A model generated the notes under the pieces. That model ran no database searches. It was given only the letters and a program-made list of their open reading frames with translations, and had not been told where the DNA came from. A stretch of 64,000 nucleotides of DNA, from positions 281,001 to 345,000 of the forward strand of contig JAIWNE010000024.1 in the NCBI GenBank assembly GCA_025331445.1. The letters run 5' to 3'. Positions 24,950-35,073 of the stretch are shown here, one piece after another. Numbering within the stretch: position 1 is the stretch's first letter; each line of letters starts with the position of its first letter. The position numbers were made by a program, and so were the translations under genes. This DNA is from Blakeslea trispora. Its lineage: Eukaryota; Mucoromycota; Mucoromycetes; Mucorales; Choanephoraceae.

Positions 24950-25110
24950 CACAGCAACAGCCTCAACAACAGCCTCAACAACAGCAACAACAAATAGCCA
25001 TCCTCCCTTATGATGTGCTAAAAAGCATATATGAGCTTTCAACAAGCAAATATACTGCCAAAGTCAATCAACAGTCATCTTCAACAGATGCATCTAGTAT
25101 TTTATTTTGA
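23042..25110 (+). CDS. PD-(D/E)XK-like nuclease-fold protein with Gln/Pro tract, left copy
   Basis: Nine exons: 23042-23242, 23300-23338, 23392-23453, 23513-23674, 23726-23894, 23954-24060, 24119-24232, 24292-24518 and 24572-25110. All have GT-AG introns of 50-60 nt and keep frame, giving 539 residues. Residues 1-280 look helical and charged with no known motif. Around residues 300-323 the sequence RPDFAVEV...LIGEVKS provides Asp303 and Glu320-x-Lys322, spaced and flanked by strands as in PD-(D/E)XK nucleases. This is followed by conserved-looking segments ending in MTEIECIQFPST. Residues from about 412 to 500 are a Gln/Pro repeat encoded by (CAGCAA/CAGCCA)n. I do not recognise a named family. 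The nuclease reading is inference from the catalytic-type motif. It is duplicated intact in the other arm and truncated at 34624. Confidence 0.72.
24736..24993 (+). repeat. CAG/CAA/CCA repeat tract coding poly-Gln/Pro (left copy)
   Basis: Starts with (CAGCCA)n and continues as CAGCAA with interspersed CCA. Two codons shorter than the tract in the right copy (27722-27985). Very long Leu-, Val- or Ser-rich ORFs in other frames are artefacts of it. Confidence 0.9.
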
Positions 25111-25631
25111 ATAAAACAAAGCTGGTCTTTGTTTTCTTCTAGTTATATCATAATTTGCATTCTGTCCTTTGCATTTTTGAGCATAATTTGATTAAGCAAG
25201 TCTTTCACGATGCCACTGATTTTGTTCTTTTTTATAAATCCTATTAGAAAGACAATGGACATACTAAAAGCAAATTTACAATAATGTCAATTTAAAACAA
25301 ACATGAGTTTCATGAATACTCAGGATTGACATTGAGCAGCATCTTGCTTATTTAAATTTTCTCTCCAAGTGAGTTGGAACGCAGGCATATATCATTACGG
25401 CGCAAAAGAGTCTGAGTGAAACAGGCTTCATGTGCTGTGGGCACAGGCATCCTGTGCCAAATAACCTCAGTTATCTTATATAGCTATTATCGTTTACTTT
25501 GACAATAAAAGTGCCAAATTTTACAATTAAGTTATTAGATACGAAGACGAGATGTGTATCAGTATGAGAGATGCTGTAATCTTTATTTCGAAAAAAATTG
25601 TTATATAAATCTCTGAAAAATCCAAATTTTT
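25111..25631. other. 3' flank of the PD-(D/E)XK-like gene, left arm
   Basis: AT-rich DNA with no ORF of note; mirrored at 27084-27604 in the right arm. The DIRS-like gag begins at its inner edge. Confidence 0.5.
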
Positions 25632-25878
25632 ATGACAAACTCACCAGTTCCTCAAGCTGACTTAGCCTCTGTGCTACAAACTTTACAATAACAACAAGAC
25701 GATCTTTGTTCCCTTGTGTTGCAACTGGCTACTCAACAGCAATCAGCATCCACGGCTGATATGGATACTTCTACTAGCTCTTCTGATCTCCCCTTTTGCC
25801 CTAGGTATAACCGGGTCTCCGAAGAAAGCCTTTCGCAACTGACGAACTTGGGACGCTCCGCTATGGGTTGACAATGCG
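25632..25878 (+). pseudogene. DIRS-like gag, 5' fragment (left arm)
   Basis: Mirror copy of 26838-27083. Starts at ATG 25632, has an in-frame TAA in a run of Gln codons near 25689, then the TADMDTSTSSSDLPF segment. A one-base insertion (GGG versus GG) lies near 25850, and the sequence then joins unrelated DIRS sequence at 25879. Confidence 0.55.
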
Positions 25879-26160
25879 TGCAATAGTTGAAGCGAGAGAG
25901 CGAACAGACACTGATTCGTTTGTCGATTTCTTGATGGCCTTGCGAAGATAACTGCGGATGGTGGATATCACCAGTGCTTGAGTAGGTTGACGGGAACTTA
26001 GGAACAAGCGGTCCAGTTGTGGTAGAGAATTTGCAATCTTGGGCGACGCAAAAGAGATTTGATTGCTTTGATAGGGCAAAGCCGTTGATCAATATGTTTA
26101 AAACCTGGCAAGTCTTGATAATATATTGAGAAGTAGATGGTTGATGGCGACGGAATGCCA
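25879..26160 (-). pseudogene. DIRS-like tyrosine recombinase, C-terminal fragment
   Basis: Read on the minus strand, frames in 26160-25861 give a segment with LCPI followed by LFLSSRQPTQALVISTIR and then SVSVRSLASTIA. These resemble the C-terminal half of the tyrosine recombinase of DIRS elements: CPV/I-A region, LFLS, then an R-S-x-A-S box in the position of the H-x-x-R motif. Frames are shifted and the catalytic Tyr region is missing where the left arm begins. The assignment is by motif resemblance only. Confidence 0.5.
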
Positions 26161-27083
26161 GTTATCCGCATATTGTTATAGGCGAGCTCCTACTGGGGGG
26201 TAGGAGCTGATTTCTTTTTGTTGTTGGGTTGACTGTTCTGGTGTTATTGGGAGCGCCTCGGATTGTATCGTTGACGAGTGTTTCCGGATTGAAAAACCTG
26301 TTGGCTGTGGGGTATAGAGTAGAATCCACAATGCTGCAATAATGGACCTGATCGAAAGTGTTGTGAGGGCGGTGCACGAAAACAATCGAATTGAGATCGG
26401 CGACACTGTTAATGGGCTGTATTAGCCGCTGAGGATTTTCTGATAAGTTGTTCCTCAAAGACTTCTTGGTGAACCAAGTATTGTTTAGTCAGATTGGAGC
26501 TAATCTGTATCCGAGGGTCAACCGCCGAACATGCAAAATCTATCCGACTGTTTTGGATGCGAGTAAGACTATGTAATGCAAGACGACGTAAGTCGTTAAG
26601 GGTAGATAAAAGAGTAGCCTTATCCAATTTGTCATAGAATACATCTCTAATGATGATGCCCAGAGGGCTTAGAATGGCGGTCGCGGTGTAAATGGCTAGT
26701 TTCAAGCGAGAGTTCTAAAGGCGTTAGCGGCTCTTCATAGCCTTGACCGCTTTGGGCATTGTGTCAGGGGGACTGTAAGCCAAGCCTCGAATTGGTGGGT
26801 AGCTGTCAATGATTTGTTTCCACTCATCATTGAGGATCGCATTGTCAACCCATAGCGGAGCGTCCAAGTTCGTCAGTTGCGAAAGGCTTTCTTCGGAGAC
26901 CCGGTTATACCTAGGGCAAAAGGGGAGATCAGAAGAGCTAGTAGAAGTATCCATATCAGCCGTGGATGCTGATTGCTGTTGAGTAGCCAGTTGCAACACA
27001 AGGGAACAAAGATCGTCTTGTTGTTATTGTAAAGTTTGTAGCACAGAGGCTAAGTCAGCTTGAGGAACTGGTGAGTTTGTCAT
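26161..27083 (-). pseudogene. DIRS-like gag ORF, broken
   Basis: Minus-strand frame from ATG 27081-27083. It has an in-frame TAA in a Gln run (likely CAA to TAA), the segment SLSQLTNLDAPLWVDNAILN, two stops near 26710-26730, then an Ala/Leu-rich helical stretch (LKLAIYTATAILSPLG ... NDLRRLALHS) and a decayed tail. Pro/Gln-rich start plus an AT-helix domain fits the ORF1/gag of fungal DIRS elements. Its first 246 bases are part of the right palindrome arm; the remainder lies in the spacer. Moderately sure because a recombinase-like fragment follows in the same orientation. Confidence 0.5.
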
Positions 27084-27604
27084 AAAAATTTGGATTTTTC
27101 AGAGATTTATATAACAATTTTTTTCGAAATAAAGATTACAGCATCTCTCATACTGATACACATCTCGTCTTCGTATCTAATAACTTAATTGTAAAATTTG
27201 GCACTTTTATTGTCAAAGTAAACGATAATAGCTATATAAGATAACTGAGGTTATTTGGCACAGGATGCCTGTGCCCACAGCACATGAAGCCTGTTTCACT
27301 CAGACTCTTTTGCGCCGTAATGATATATGCCTGCGTTCCAACTCACTTGGAGAGAAAATTTAAATAAGCAAGATGCTGCTCAATGTCAATCCTGAGTATT
27401 CATGAAACTCATGTTTGTTTTAAATTGACATTATTGTAAATTTGCTTTTAGTATGTCCATTGTCTTTCTAATAGGATTTATAAAAAAGAACAAAATCAGT
27501 GGCATCGTGAAAGACTTGCTTAATCAAATTATGCTCAAAAATGCAAAGGACAGAATGCAAATTATGATATAACTAGAAGAAAACAAAGACCAGCTTTGTT
27601 TTAT

Positions 27605-27765
27605 TCAAAATAAAATACTAGATGCATCTGTTGAAGATGACTGTTGATTGACTTTGGCAGTATATTTGCTTGTTGAAAGCTCATATATGCTTTTTAGCAC
27701 ATCATAAGGGAGGATGGCTATTTGTTGTTGCTGTTGTTGAGGCTGTTGTTGAGGCTGTTGCTGTG

Positions 27766-27812
<47 letters not shown>

Positions 27813-29679
27813 GGCTGTTGCTGTTGCTGTTGCTGTGGCTGTTGCTGTTGCTGTTGCTGTTGCTGTGGCTGTTGCTGTTGCTGTGGCTGTTGCTGTTGCT
27901 GTTGCTGTTGCTGTGGCTGTTGCTGTTGCTGTGGCTGTTGCTGTGGCTGTGGCTGTGGCTGTGGCTGTGGCTGTGGCTGTTGTTGTTGACAGTGTTGCTC
28001 ATAAACATTGCACACATTTGCCAATGCGTCCAAAGAAGCACCAAATCTGCAGTACTCGTCTATTGTCGAAGGAAACTGTATGCATTCAATTTCCGTCATG
28101 ACATAGCTACCAAGATGATAGAAGCACAGGTAGAATGTTACTTCTAGCCCTATTTTTTCCTGTTTAGTTTACTTCAGAAACTGGTACATGTATCATACAT
28201 ACCTTTAGCTTGAAATGCTAAGATATGCTTCAAACCATGTTGGTTCAGCAAGGCAACAGAGAAAACACCCAGACGATAAGTGTCCAAAGCAAGTTTGGAA
28301 GGGGAGTAACAGTGTGACTTTACTTCGCCAATCAGGTTGACGAACGTCTCATCACCACAAACTTCTACAGCAAAATCTGGTCGTAATCCAGCAAGAGGGT
28401 GAGGTGGAGGGAACAGCACATTGTCAAATCTGATATATAAAAAAAAGTGAGTTGCTGACTGTTATCTCCTTAAAGCTTTGATTCTTACCCACGAGGATCA
28501 TGATCATTTGTTAATTTGAAGATGCATCCCCATACTGCCTCAAGGATGTTCTCCGTCTTCTTCTCTCCGATCTCCTGCTTCCTTGATGTCATCTTGTTGA
28601 CTCTATTTCAAATGAGTTAGATGATTGTTTCATCAAGGTTTATGTATGCATTTTACTTACAGGACTGACAGGCTTTCTACCGTGCGAGAAACAGCACCAT
28701 CTTCTCTACTGGCAATCTTGCAAAGCTCGGATTTCAGCTTCTTAGCATCTTCATCATCTTGAAACTCCTATTTGTTTACTGATTAGAGATTGGCTAAAAT
28801 TTGAAACAATCCAAATAACTACATACCGTCAGGAGATCCAAAATCTCAACTTTGATGCTTGAACTCAAGCAAGCAGGCTTCCCAACAAATTTCTTCTTAA
28901 AACTTTTGCACAAGCCTTCTACCTTTGTGCTTTGATACACACCAACCAGATCAGTATCAATATGCTTGTTGAGCTTTATGATACTATGGATAGCTCTGAA
29001 AGACTAGCGTTAGTATTAAGCAGAAAAGAAAATGACCAAGACTTACAGCCATTTGTTCATGTCATCACGAAATCTGCTGGCATTGTTCTGTTCTTTTCTG
29101 AAGCTAGCCAGAGATTGTTGAGCAAAGTCATTCATGGCCTTGCCAACATCATACTCCTCAAAGACAAAGCAGTTTTCCTTTTGCTTGCGGAGCTTAAAGC
29201 TTTCAAGCCTATGTTGATGTTGAATTATTAGTTTCTCTTGTGGTACAGACAGATGACCTACACTTACACTTCAACAACGTTAGCAGTCTTGTGACTTCTC
29301 TTGATACTGTGGGGCTTTTTGAATACAGCCTATGCAAATGATGGTTATGGCAAGGACATATACCGAAATTTTAGGAACTTACATAAGTCTCCCAGGCTTT
29401 CAATGCCTGTCCTTTCTTGATCTATTGACAAGATTAGAATAAGTTTGTTTTGATTCATATTTGAGCATTTGCAACTACCTTGCCGAAGCCGTGTTCTTGT
29501 GCATATCTTCTGAATGCGCTGAGCCAATCGCTGAAGTTATCGATATGATCAGAGATCAGTAAAGGCCGTATGCTTTGAAAGGAAGTTTGTATAAAATGCG
29601 CAAATGTAGGCTCAATATCATCAGACGAGCATAAATCAAAATAGTTCTTTAGTAATAAATCTGCTTTTGTAGAATCCAT
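27605..29679 (-). CDS. PD-(D/E)XK-like nuclease-fold protein with Gln/Pro tract, right copy
   Basis: Inverted duplicate of the gene at 23042-25110. Exons on the minus strand: 29679-29479, 29421-29383, 29329-29268, 29208-29047, 28995-28827, 28767-28661, 28602-28489, 28429-28203 and 28149-27605. The protein is 541 residues, identical in the regions compared except two extra codons in the Gln/Pro tract. The putative catalytic residues (RPDFAVEV ... GEVKS) and all splice sites are preserved, so both copies could be expressed. Upstream (29680-29957) lies the same 278-bp region and then the gypsy 5' LTR in divergent orientation. Function unknown; nuclease activity is inferred from the motif only. 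Confidence 0.72.
27722..27985 (-). repeat. CAG/CAA/CCA repeat tract coding poly-Gln/Pro (right copy)
   Basis: Six bases longer than the left tract. This is the clearest length difference between the two palindrome arms and fits replication slippage after the duplication. Confidence 0.9.
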
Positions 29680-29957
29680 AATAAAAGTTAGTAAAGAAAG
29701 ATAAATGTTCGCGATCTGCTTTCAGCACAACTTATTAAACAACAATTTGAAAGTCATCACAAACCCTTTTTTGTAATATTCACTAGTTGTTTGTAGTTCA
29801 ATTTGTGGATTGTGAGAATGGACGCCATACCAACAAATTTGTATTTGAATGTCTCTTGTTGTTATCGCCTTCTTTTCATAATCTGTTGTTTTTCTTCTTT
29901 TTGTCGCTTTTGTCCTTTAGCTCTCCCACCCAAACCAGACCATGTACTAAATTGATG

Positions 29958-30046
29958 TGTTGAGATTTAATAGATTCTTTATCTGTTTTTGAAATAAACT
30001 ATCTTTTATTCTGCTATTCTACGGTCACACACATTTAAACATTACA
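29958..30046 (+). repeat. Gypsy copy 2, 5' LTR (89 bp)
   Basis: Exact reverse complement of 22675-22763 by inspection. Confidence 0.9.
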
Positions 30047-33000
30047 TGGTGAGGCTACCCACTTGCCTAGAATTACAGCATTAAGAGGTCAAACAGCTAT
30101 TCTTTCACTCCCTACAGTAAGCGTTCTCGCAGAGAATCTTCTCCACAACCTATATTTCCTTTCGGTCCACTACCGACAACAACTTCAACTTCTTTAAGTT
30201 ACAACACAGATCAACGCAGTCGATCTCCGTCAGTACATTCTTCTACCTCTTCATTTGAGTCATTCCACTTGCCTCCAGTTCATTTTCTTTTTACCATATC
30301 TGGATCTGCACATTCTAATCCAATGGCTTTGCCCCTTGACCCACCCGCTTCGTCTGATTTTTCTCAGTACCTTTTGCAGGAGCGAGCCAAATCCGTACCT
30401 ATGGCTAAGTATGATTTGACATCCAGCATTCGTATTTGGTTACGCCAATTCCATCAACAAGCTCAAATTCATGGAATTGTCAACATGGATATTTGTACTG
30501 TTCATCTCGCTCAGTACATGCCCAATGTCATTCAGCAATGGATCCCAACACTTGCACCTACCATTGTATCGTCATGGACTCTTCTCACGGAATCCCTCAT
30601 TACCCGATTTGGCATTCTGGAGGAGGAGGACAATCGTCGTCTCCTTAAACAATTGAAAGAGTGTAGGCAACTACCAAACGAATCTGTTCGACTTCATGCG
30701 GCTAAGTGGGAACACTTATTGAGTCTTATCTCTGATACATACACTCAGGATACTCAAATCACTTATTTTATTCAATCACTTAACCATCGAGACACTAAAC
30801 TCACTTTAACTTCACTAGTAGCTTCACTAAAGCTTGATACTGTTTCAAAAGTTATAGACCAAGCTATTAATTTGGAAGTTAAAGCCTGGTTACTTGATGA
30901 ACCTGAAACTGTGGTACAACATAATTCGAATAACAGCCAACCTATGCCGATGGATCTTGACTACATGTCCTCACAACAATACCGTGCCAAACAGTATCAA
31001 CACTCCAACATTCATGCTAACACGCAGCAACCTAAGCAGTTGAGAGCATATGATAAGCAAGGTAATCCAATTTGTGACATATTTAGAGACAAGCATCGAA
31101 CAATCGACCATAACAAAACCAACAAACAGTTTCACAACAAACAACACTATAACCAGAAGGGTAATCGCCACAAACACAAGAACCAGCCTCGAATTCAGGA
31201 GATGCAATCACATGAATCACAATCCAATAACCAAATGCCATTATCATCATTCTCTGTCGATATTTCACACTTTGCGACGGACTTGCGCAATTTGCCAAGA
31301 AGCACTGTAACCCTAAACAACAAATCAACCTCGTTGCTTTGGGACACAGGCGCCGACATTAACGGCATTTGTTATAGATTGTTCTCAACTTTGAGTATCC
31401 CTCTTAATAACAAGGAGAGTATTCCGTACCGAGATGTCAACAACAACATCAAGAACACATGCGGTACAGCACTTATTCCACTCCTTGGTTTAAAGATCAA
31501 AGTCCATGTCATTGATGGTATTTCCAGCAAGTTGATCGTTGGTTGGAATACTATTTGTGATTTGCATGGTTCTATTAACAGCACAGCTGGACATGTCAGT
31601 CTTCTTATCAACAACAAGACCATCACCATTCCTTTAGACACCACAAAGGAACCAGTTATTCAGAACCTAACTCAAGATGAACATCAGAAATCATTTTCTA
31701 ACTTCATCACAACTGAATTTGATAGTATTGTTGCCAAGAACCCTGATCGGCCGTCTGTTACTCACCTTATTGAATTTGCCATTGACACTGGTGATAGTCC
31801 TCCTATATACAGCAAGCCTAGAATTTTTCACCCTGAACTCCAATCTCAAATTGATAATAAATTAGACAACATGGTTGAATTTGGTTTATTAGAAAAGGTT
31901 TCCTTTTGCGAATGGGGTGCTCAAGTCCGTCCAGTGGAGAAGCCTGATGGCTCCATCCGTGTATGTGGTAACTATATACCAATCAATCGAGTCACCAAAC
32001 CTTTGAACTATCCTTTTCCCAACATGCATCATATGTTACAATCATTGGGGCAAGCAAAGATATTTAGTAAACTTGATTTAGCACAAGGATATTTCCAAAT
32101 TCCCATCAAGAAGGCTGATAAGGAAAAAACTGCTCTTGTCACCACCAATGGTACTTATGTTTTCACTGTAATGCCTATGGGGATGCGAAATTCTCCAGCA
32201 TATTTTCAATCGTTAATGGACATGATGCTTGGTCCATGTCGTTACTCCTTTGCTTTTGCATATCAAGATGACATCATAGTGTACAGCCGTACTGTGGAGG
32301 AACACAAGCTACATCTTCATCAAATTCTCATTCGGTTAAAGGAAGCAAATCTGTCAATCAAACTGTCTAAATCCCAATTCATTCTAGATTCTGTAGAATA
32401 TCTCGGTTTTATTGTTTCTGCCGAAGGTGTTAGTGCAAACCCTGCTAAAGTCAAACCCATCATTCAGTATCAAGCACCGACTAACATCACCGAGTTAGAG
32501 CGTTTCCTTGGCATGACTGGCGTATACCAGCGCTTTATTAGTCAATACCAAGTCAAAACTGAACCTTTGCGTCGCTTAAAGAAGAAGGACGTTGAATTCG
32601 TGTGGGGTCGTGAACAGGTTGAGGCATTTGATCAACTGAAGACTGATTTATGCTTACTTCCAACTTTACGCCAACCCGATTTCTCGAAGACATTTGAGTT
32701 ACATACCGATGCGGCATCATCTGCTGGAATTGCAGTAATCCTGTATCAGAAACACGATAATATTCCTTATCCGTTAGCGTTTGCTTCTCGCGCATTGACC
32801 ATCCATGAACAGCGATACTCTGTTCGAGAACAAGAGTGTCTAGCCATCATCTTTGGTATCAAAAAATTTCGTCCCTTCTTGGAGAGAAAAACTTTCCTTA
32901 TTTACACTGACCATTCCAGTTTACAGTGGATTCTAAATGCAAAGGATGACGTATCTGCAAGAGTCTGGCGTTGGATTATGTTTCTGCAAAGCTATCAATT

Positions 33001-33208
33001 TGAAGTCTTCCATGTAGCTGGTACTAACAACCCTGCGGTGGATGCTCTTTCTCGTCACTCTGTTATTCCAAGTGTCCAAGCTATCCAAGAAACAATTCTG
33101 TCATCTCAATTTGACTGGTCCAAGGCTCAATCTGAGGATTCTGACATCTTGGACATTATCAACAACATACAGCAACATGAATCTTTCAGTGTCATTGATA
33201 ATGTACTG
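29958..33208 (+). mobile_element. Gypsy element, copy 2, 3'-truncated
   Basis: 5' LTR at 29958-30046 preceded by GATG (the same target site as copy 1), the TGG-starting primer-binding-site candidate, then gag-pol to the RNase H/integrase junction. Integrase and 3' LTR are missing: the sequence stops at 33208 where a MITE begins. Because the target flank is shared with copy 1, this is a segmental copy and not an independent insertion. Confidence 0.92.
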
Positions 33209-33229
33209 ATTCAAAAAGTTTCACCCTGA
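30323..33229 (+). pseudogene. Gypsy Gag-Pol, truncated before integrase
   Basis: Open frame from ATG 30323 (frame open upstream to about 30073) through Gag, protease (LLWDTGAD), reverse transcriptase (YQDDIIVYS) and RNase H (ELHTDAASS). It shows no frame damage, then ends seven codons into the MITE with a stop at 33227-33229. Gag, protease, RT and RNase H could in principle be expressed, but integrase is absent. Confidence 0.9.
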
Positions 33230-33405
33230 AATTTATCTGTGATTAACAACTATTCTGCAGGAAATAGACTTGAATGAAACATGATCTCATGGTTAAAAAG
33301 CTCTTTTTCTTCCCAAGCATACTATGACATCCTGATTCATGCAAGTCTATTTCCTGCAGAATAGTTGCTAATCACAGATAAATTTCAGGGTGAAACTTTT
33401 TGAAT
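33209..33405. mobile_element. MITE with roughly 65-bp imperfect terminal inverted repeats
   Basis: Begins ATTCAAAAAGTTTCACCC and ends with the reverse complement GGGTGAAACTTTTTGAAT. The inverted match continues inward through the CTGCAGGAAATAGACTTG segment to about 33275 and 33340, leaving a short non-coding centre. It sits exactly at the outer end of the right palindrome arm. The target duplication is not clear (possibly AT). The same terminus occurs again near 34853-34870. Confidence 0.8.
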
Positions 33406-33682
33406 ACATCGCTAAGAATTTCTTTCTTCTCTTTACTTTTAAAATCCAAACAAAACGCTCAGAAACAAATAAATCGCTACTCCCGAACAACTCGCTGCAA
33501 AGCCTCATCTGAGAGAATATTTGGACGAGGTCGAAGCTATGCACCAAGAGTTCTTGGCAACCCACCCCGAAGAAAAGCCTGAAGATGTTGGTCTTTTGGT
33601 AGCCGGAAAGATGGCAAAGGGTTGGATTCCTGACCTCAAGAACTTTCTTGTTCCTGTGAAGACGCCCAGGGTGGAAGTCTAA
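33406..33682 (+). pseudogene. Short ORF remnant, unrecognised
   Basis: From about 33480 to the TAA at 33680-33682 the plus strand encodes a protein-like tail containing EQLAAKPHLREYLDEVEAM, HPEEKPEDVGLLVAGKMAKG and NFLVPVKTPRVEV. The composition looks like real coding sequence, but no start is present and I do not recognise the family. Probably the 3' end of a gene or element truncated at the MITE. Confidence 0.35.
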
Positions 33683-33930
33683 ATTTTCCTTTACACTGCC
33701 CAAAATGAAACGTTATTCTTTTTGCTTTCGGAGCTCTTAATCTGTGTATTTGGTCCGTGTACCAAGAATCAGCCTTTTTTTTTGTTTTCTTTCTACTCTT
33801 CTTCACTTCTTCTTAACTGTTATCCACCGCTTCTATTGCTATTATACTGCTCTCTACTCATTCTACTCAACTACTATTCACTGCTTTTATTGTTGTTATA
33901 CTGCTCTCTGTCTTAAACCCAGCTATCATA
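33683..33930. promoter_or_regulatory. Pyrimidine-rich region upstream of a gene remnant, includes dispersed repeat copy 2
   Basis: Contains the roughly 40-bp repeat GCTTTCGGAGCTCTTAATCT...GTCCGTGTACC (33722-33761; partner at 15389-15428), then CT-rich sequence with repeated ATTATACTGCTCTCT. It looks like a fungal 5' region for the ATG at 33931 but is unproven. Confidence 0.35.
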
Positions 33931-34625
33931 AATGTATTCTGGAAGAAAGGAATTAAGACGTTATGTCAAGACTGCCTCCGACCCAACCTTGGCGAAGTTT
34001 ATTGAAAGGCATTCCGACTTAGTTGGTAGTGAGGAACTCACTTTGCTGCAGCTAATGCAAGCATAGAGAGATTGCTTTATTGCTGTGCTAAAACAGTATC
34101 GTCCAGGTATGTCATCTGAGGGCCGCGTCACCTGTGACATAAATGTCTGGAAGAAGTTGAAAGTAAGTAATGCAGTTCATTGTCTTTTAGTTTTGGTTTT
34201 AACTTACCAAACGCGTTTATAGGTCTGCGACAGTAATGACATCCGCTCCATACTGTTTCAATGGCTTTATATTCTTGAAGAAGTCCGAAGATTTGCCTGC
34301 TTTTTTGGTTGAAAAGCAAGAACAGATTGATGCTTTGAAGTCAAGTGATTCCGATGATGTCTGCACAGCACTTGATAAGCTGAGTATCAACCTTTTGGAA
34401 GGATATACTGGTTTGTCTTGTCTTGAGAAGGAGGTGCTCAAGTTGTCTGTCAAAAATTGTTGACTTAGTCGATGCCGATTTTGAAGCTTACTTCCGACAG
34501 CATATACCAGCTCGTCATTTTGACAGCTGGTATAACTTGTCAACTGTCAGCAACCTTGCAGAACAAGAAGAAGCAAAGTTGAGAGAGCTTTGCCAGGATT
34601 TTGCCCGCCAAGTCCAGACAAGCAG
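33931..34625 (+). pseudogene. Unrecognised gene, broken, joined to a nuclease-like gene fragment
   Basis: ATG 33931 opens MYSGRKELRRYVKTAS..., with a TAG after LLQLMQA. The frame then continues to a GTAAGT donor near 34162 and a TATAG acceptor near 34221. After that, protein-like sequence is spread over frames (KSEDLPAFLVEKQEQIDAL; then IVDLVDADFEAYFRQHIPA and QEEAKLRELCQDFARQVQ), implying at least one stop and two frameshifts. The family was not recognised. Its 3' end abuts the partial copy of the PD-(D/E)XK-like gene. Confidence 0.4.
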
Positions 34626-34844
34626 ATCACGAACATTTATCTTTCTTTACCAACTTTTACTATGGATTCTACAAAAGCAGATTTATTACTAAAGAACTAT
34701 TTTGATTTATGCTCGTCTGATGATATTGAGCCTACATTTGCGCATTTTATACAAACTTCCTTTCAAAGCATACGGCCTTTACTGATCTCTGATCATATCG
34801 ATAACTTCAGCGATTGGCTCAGCGCATTCAGAAGATATGCACAA
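34624..34844 (+). pseudogene. Truncated third copy of the PD-(D/E)XK-like gene (exon 1 only)
   Basis: About 221 bp matching 23008-23224 with a few substitutions (for example before the ATG at 34662). It covers the upstream 35-40 bases and exon 1 up to AFRRYAQ. Then it breaks off and a MITE-like terminus (34853-34870) follows. The nuclease-motif exons are missing. Confidence 0.85.
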
Positions 34845-35073
34845 ATGTCGGGGTGAAACTTTTTGAATATATCTCTACCCTGCTTTCACCAAAGCATGTT
34901 TAATAAAAATGCTCTTCTTTTCCTTTTCCTTTTCCTCATAAATCAAAGAAAACAATATACCATTCTCTGTCTCAATAAAGCATAAGTCAGAGAAAACAAT
35001 ATACCATTATCTGCTTGTTTCACGAAAACATAAGTCAGATAGAACAGTGACAACGTATAAACTCATGTTATAG
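34845..35073. repeat. MITE-type terminus and short tandem repeat
   Basis: GGGTGAAACTTTTTGAAT at 34853-34870 repeats the MITE end. Downstream a roughly 55-bp unit containing GAAAACAATATACCATT occurs twice (about 34949-35022), with a third degenerate piece after it. No gene seen. Confidence 0.6.

Larger units (their letters stand above)
19513..25878. repeat. Left arm of giant inverted repeat (about 6.37 kb)
   Basis: The reverse complement recurs at 26838-33208. Paired coordinates sum to 52721 outside the Gln/Pro tract and to 52715-52716 inside it. Every encoded protein segment compared is identical apart from a 6-base indel in the Gln/Pro tract; a single extra G lies near 25850. The inner end is inside the DIRS-like gag; the outer end is where the right arm meets a MITE. 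Confidence 0.95.
26838..33208. repeat. Right arm of giant inverted repeat (about 6.37 kb)
   Basis: Mirror of 19513-25878. It contains, outward from the centre, the DIRS-like gag start (minus), the PD-(D/E)XK-like gene (minus), one gypsy 5' LTR and most of gag-pol (plus). It stops at 33208, where MITE sequence begins. Confidence 0.95.

Noticed and set aside
24574..25045. Long minus-strand ORFs rich in Leu/Trp or Ala/Val and a Ser/Asn/His-rich plus-strand ORF across the repeat tract (and mirrors at 27670-28147)
   Set aside because: They are other frames of the CAG/CAA/CCA repeat; the Gln/Pro frame continues a spliced gene with normal codon use.
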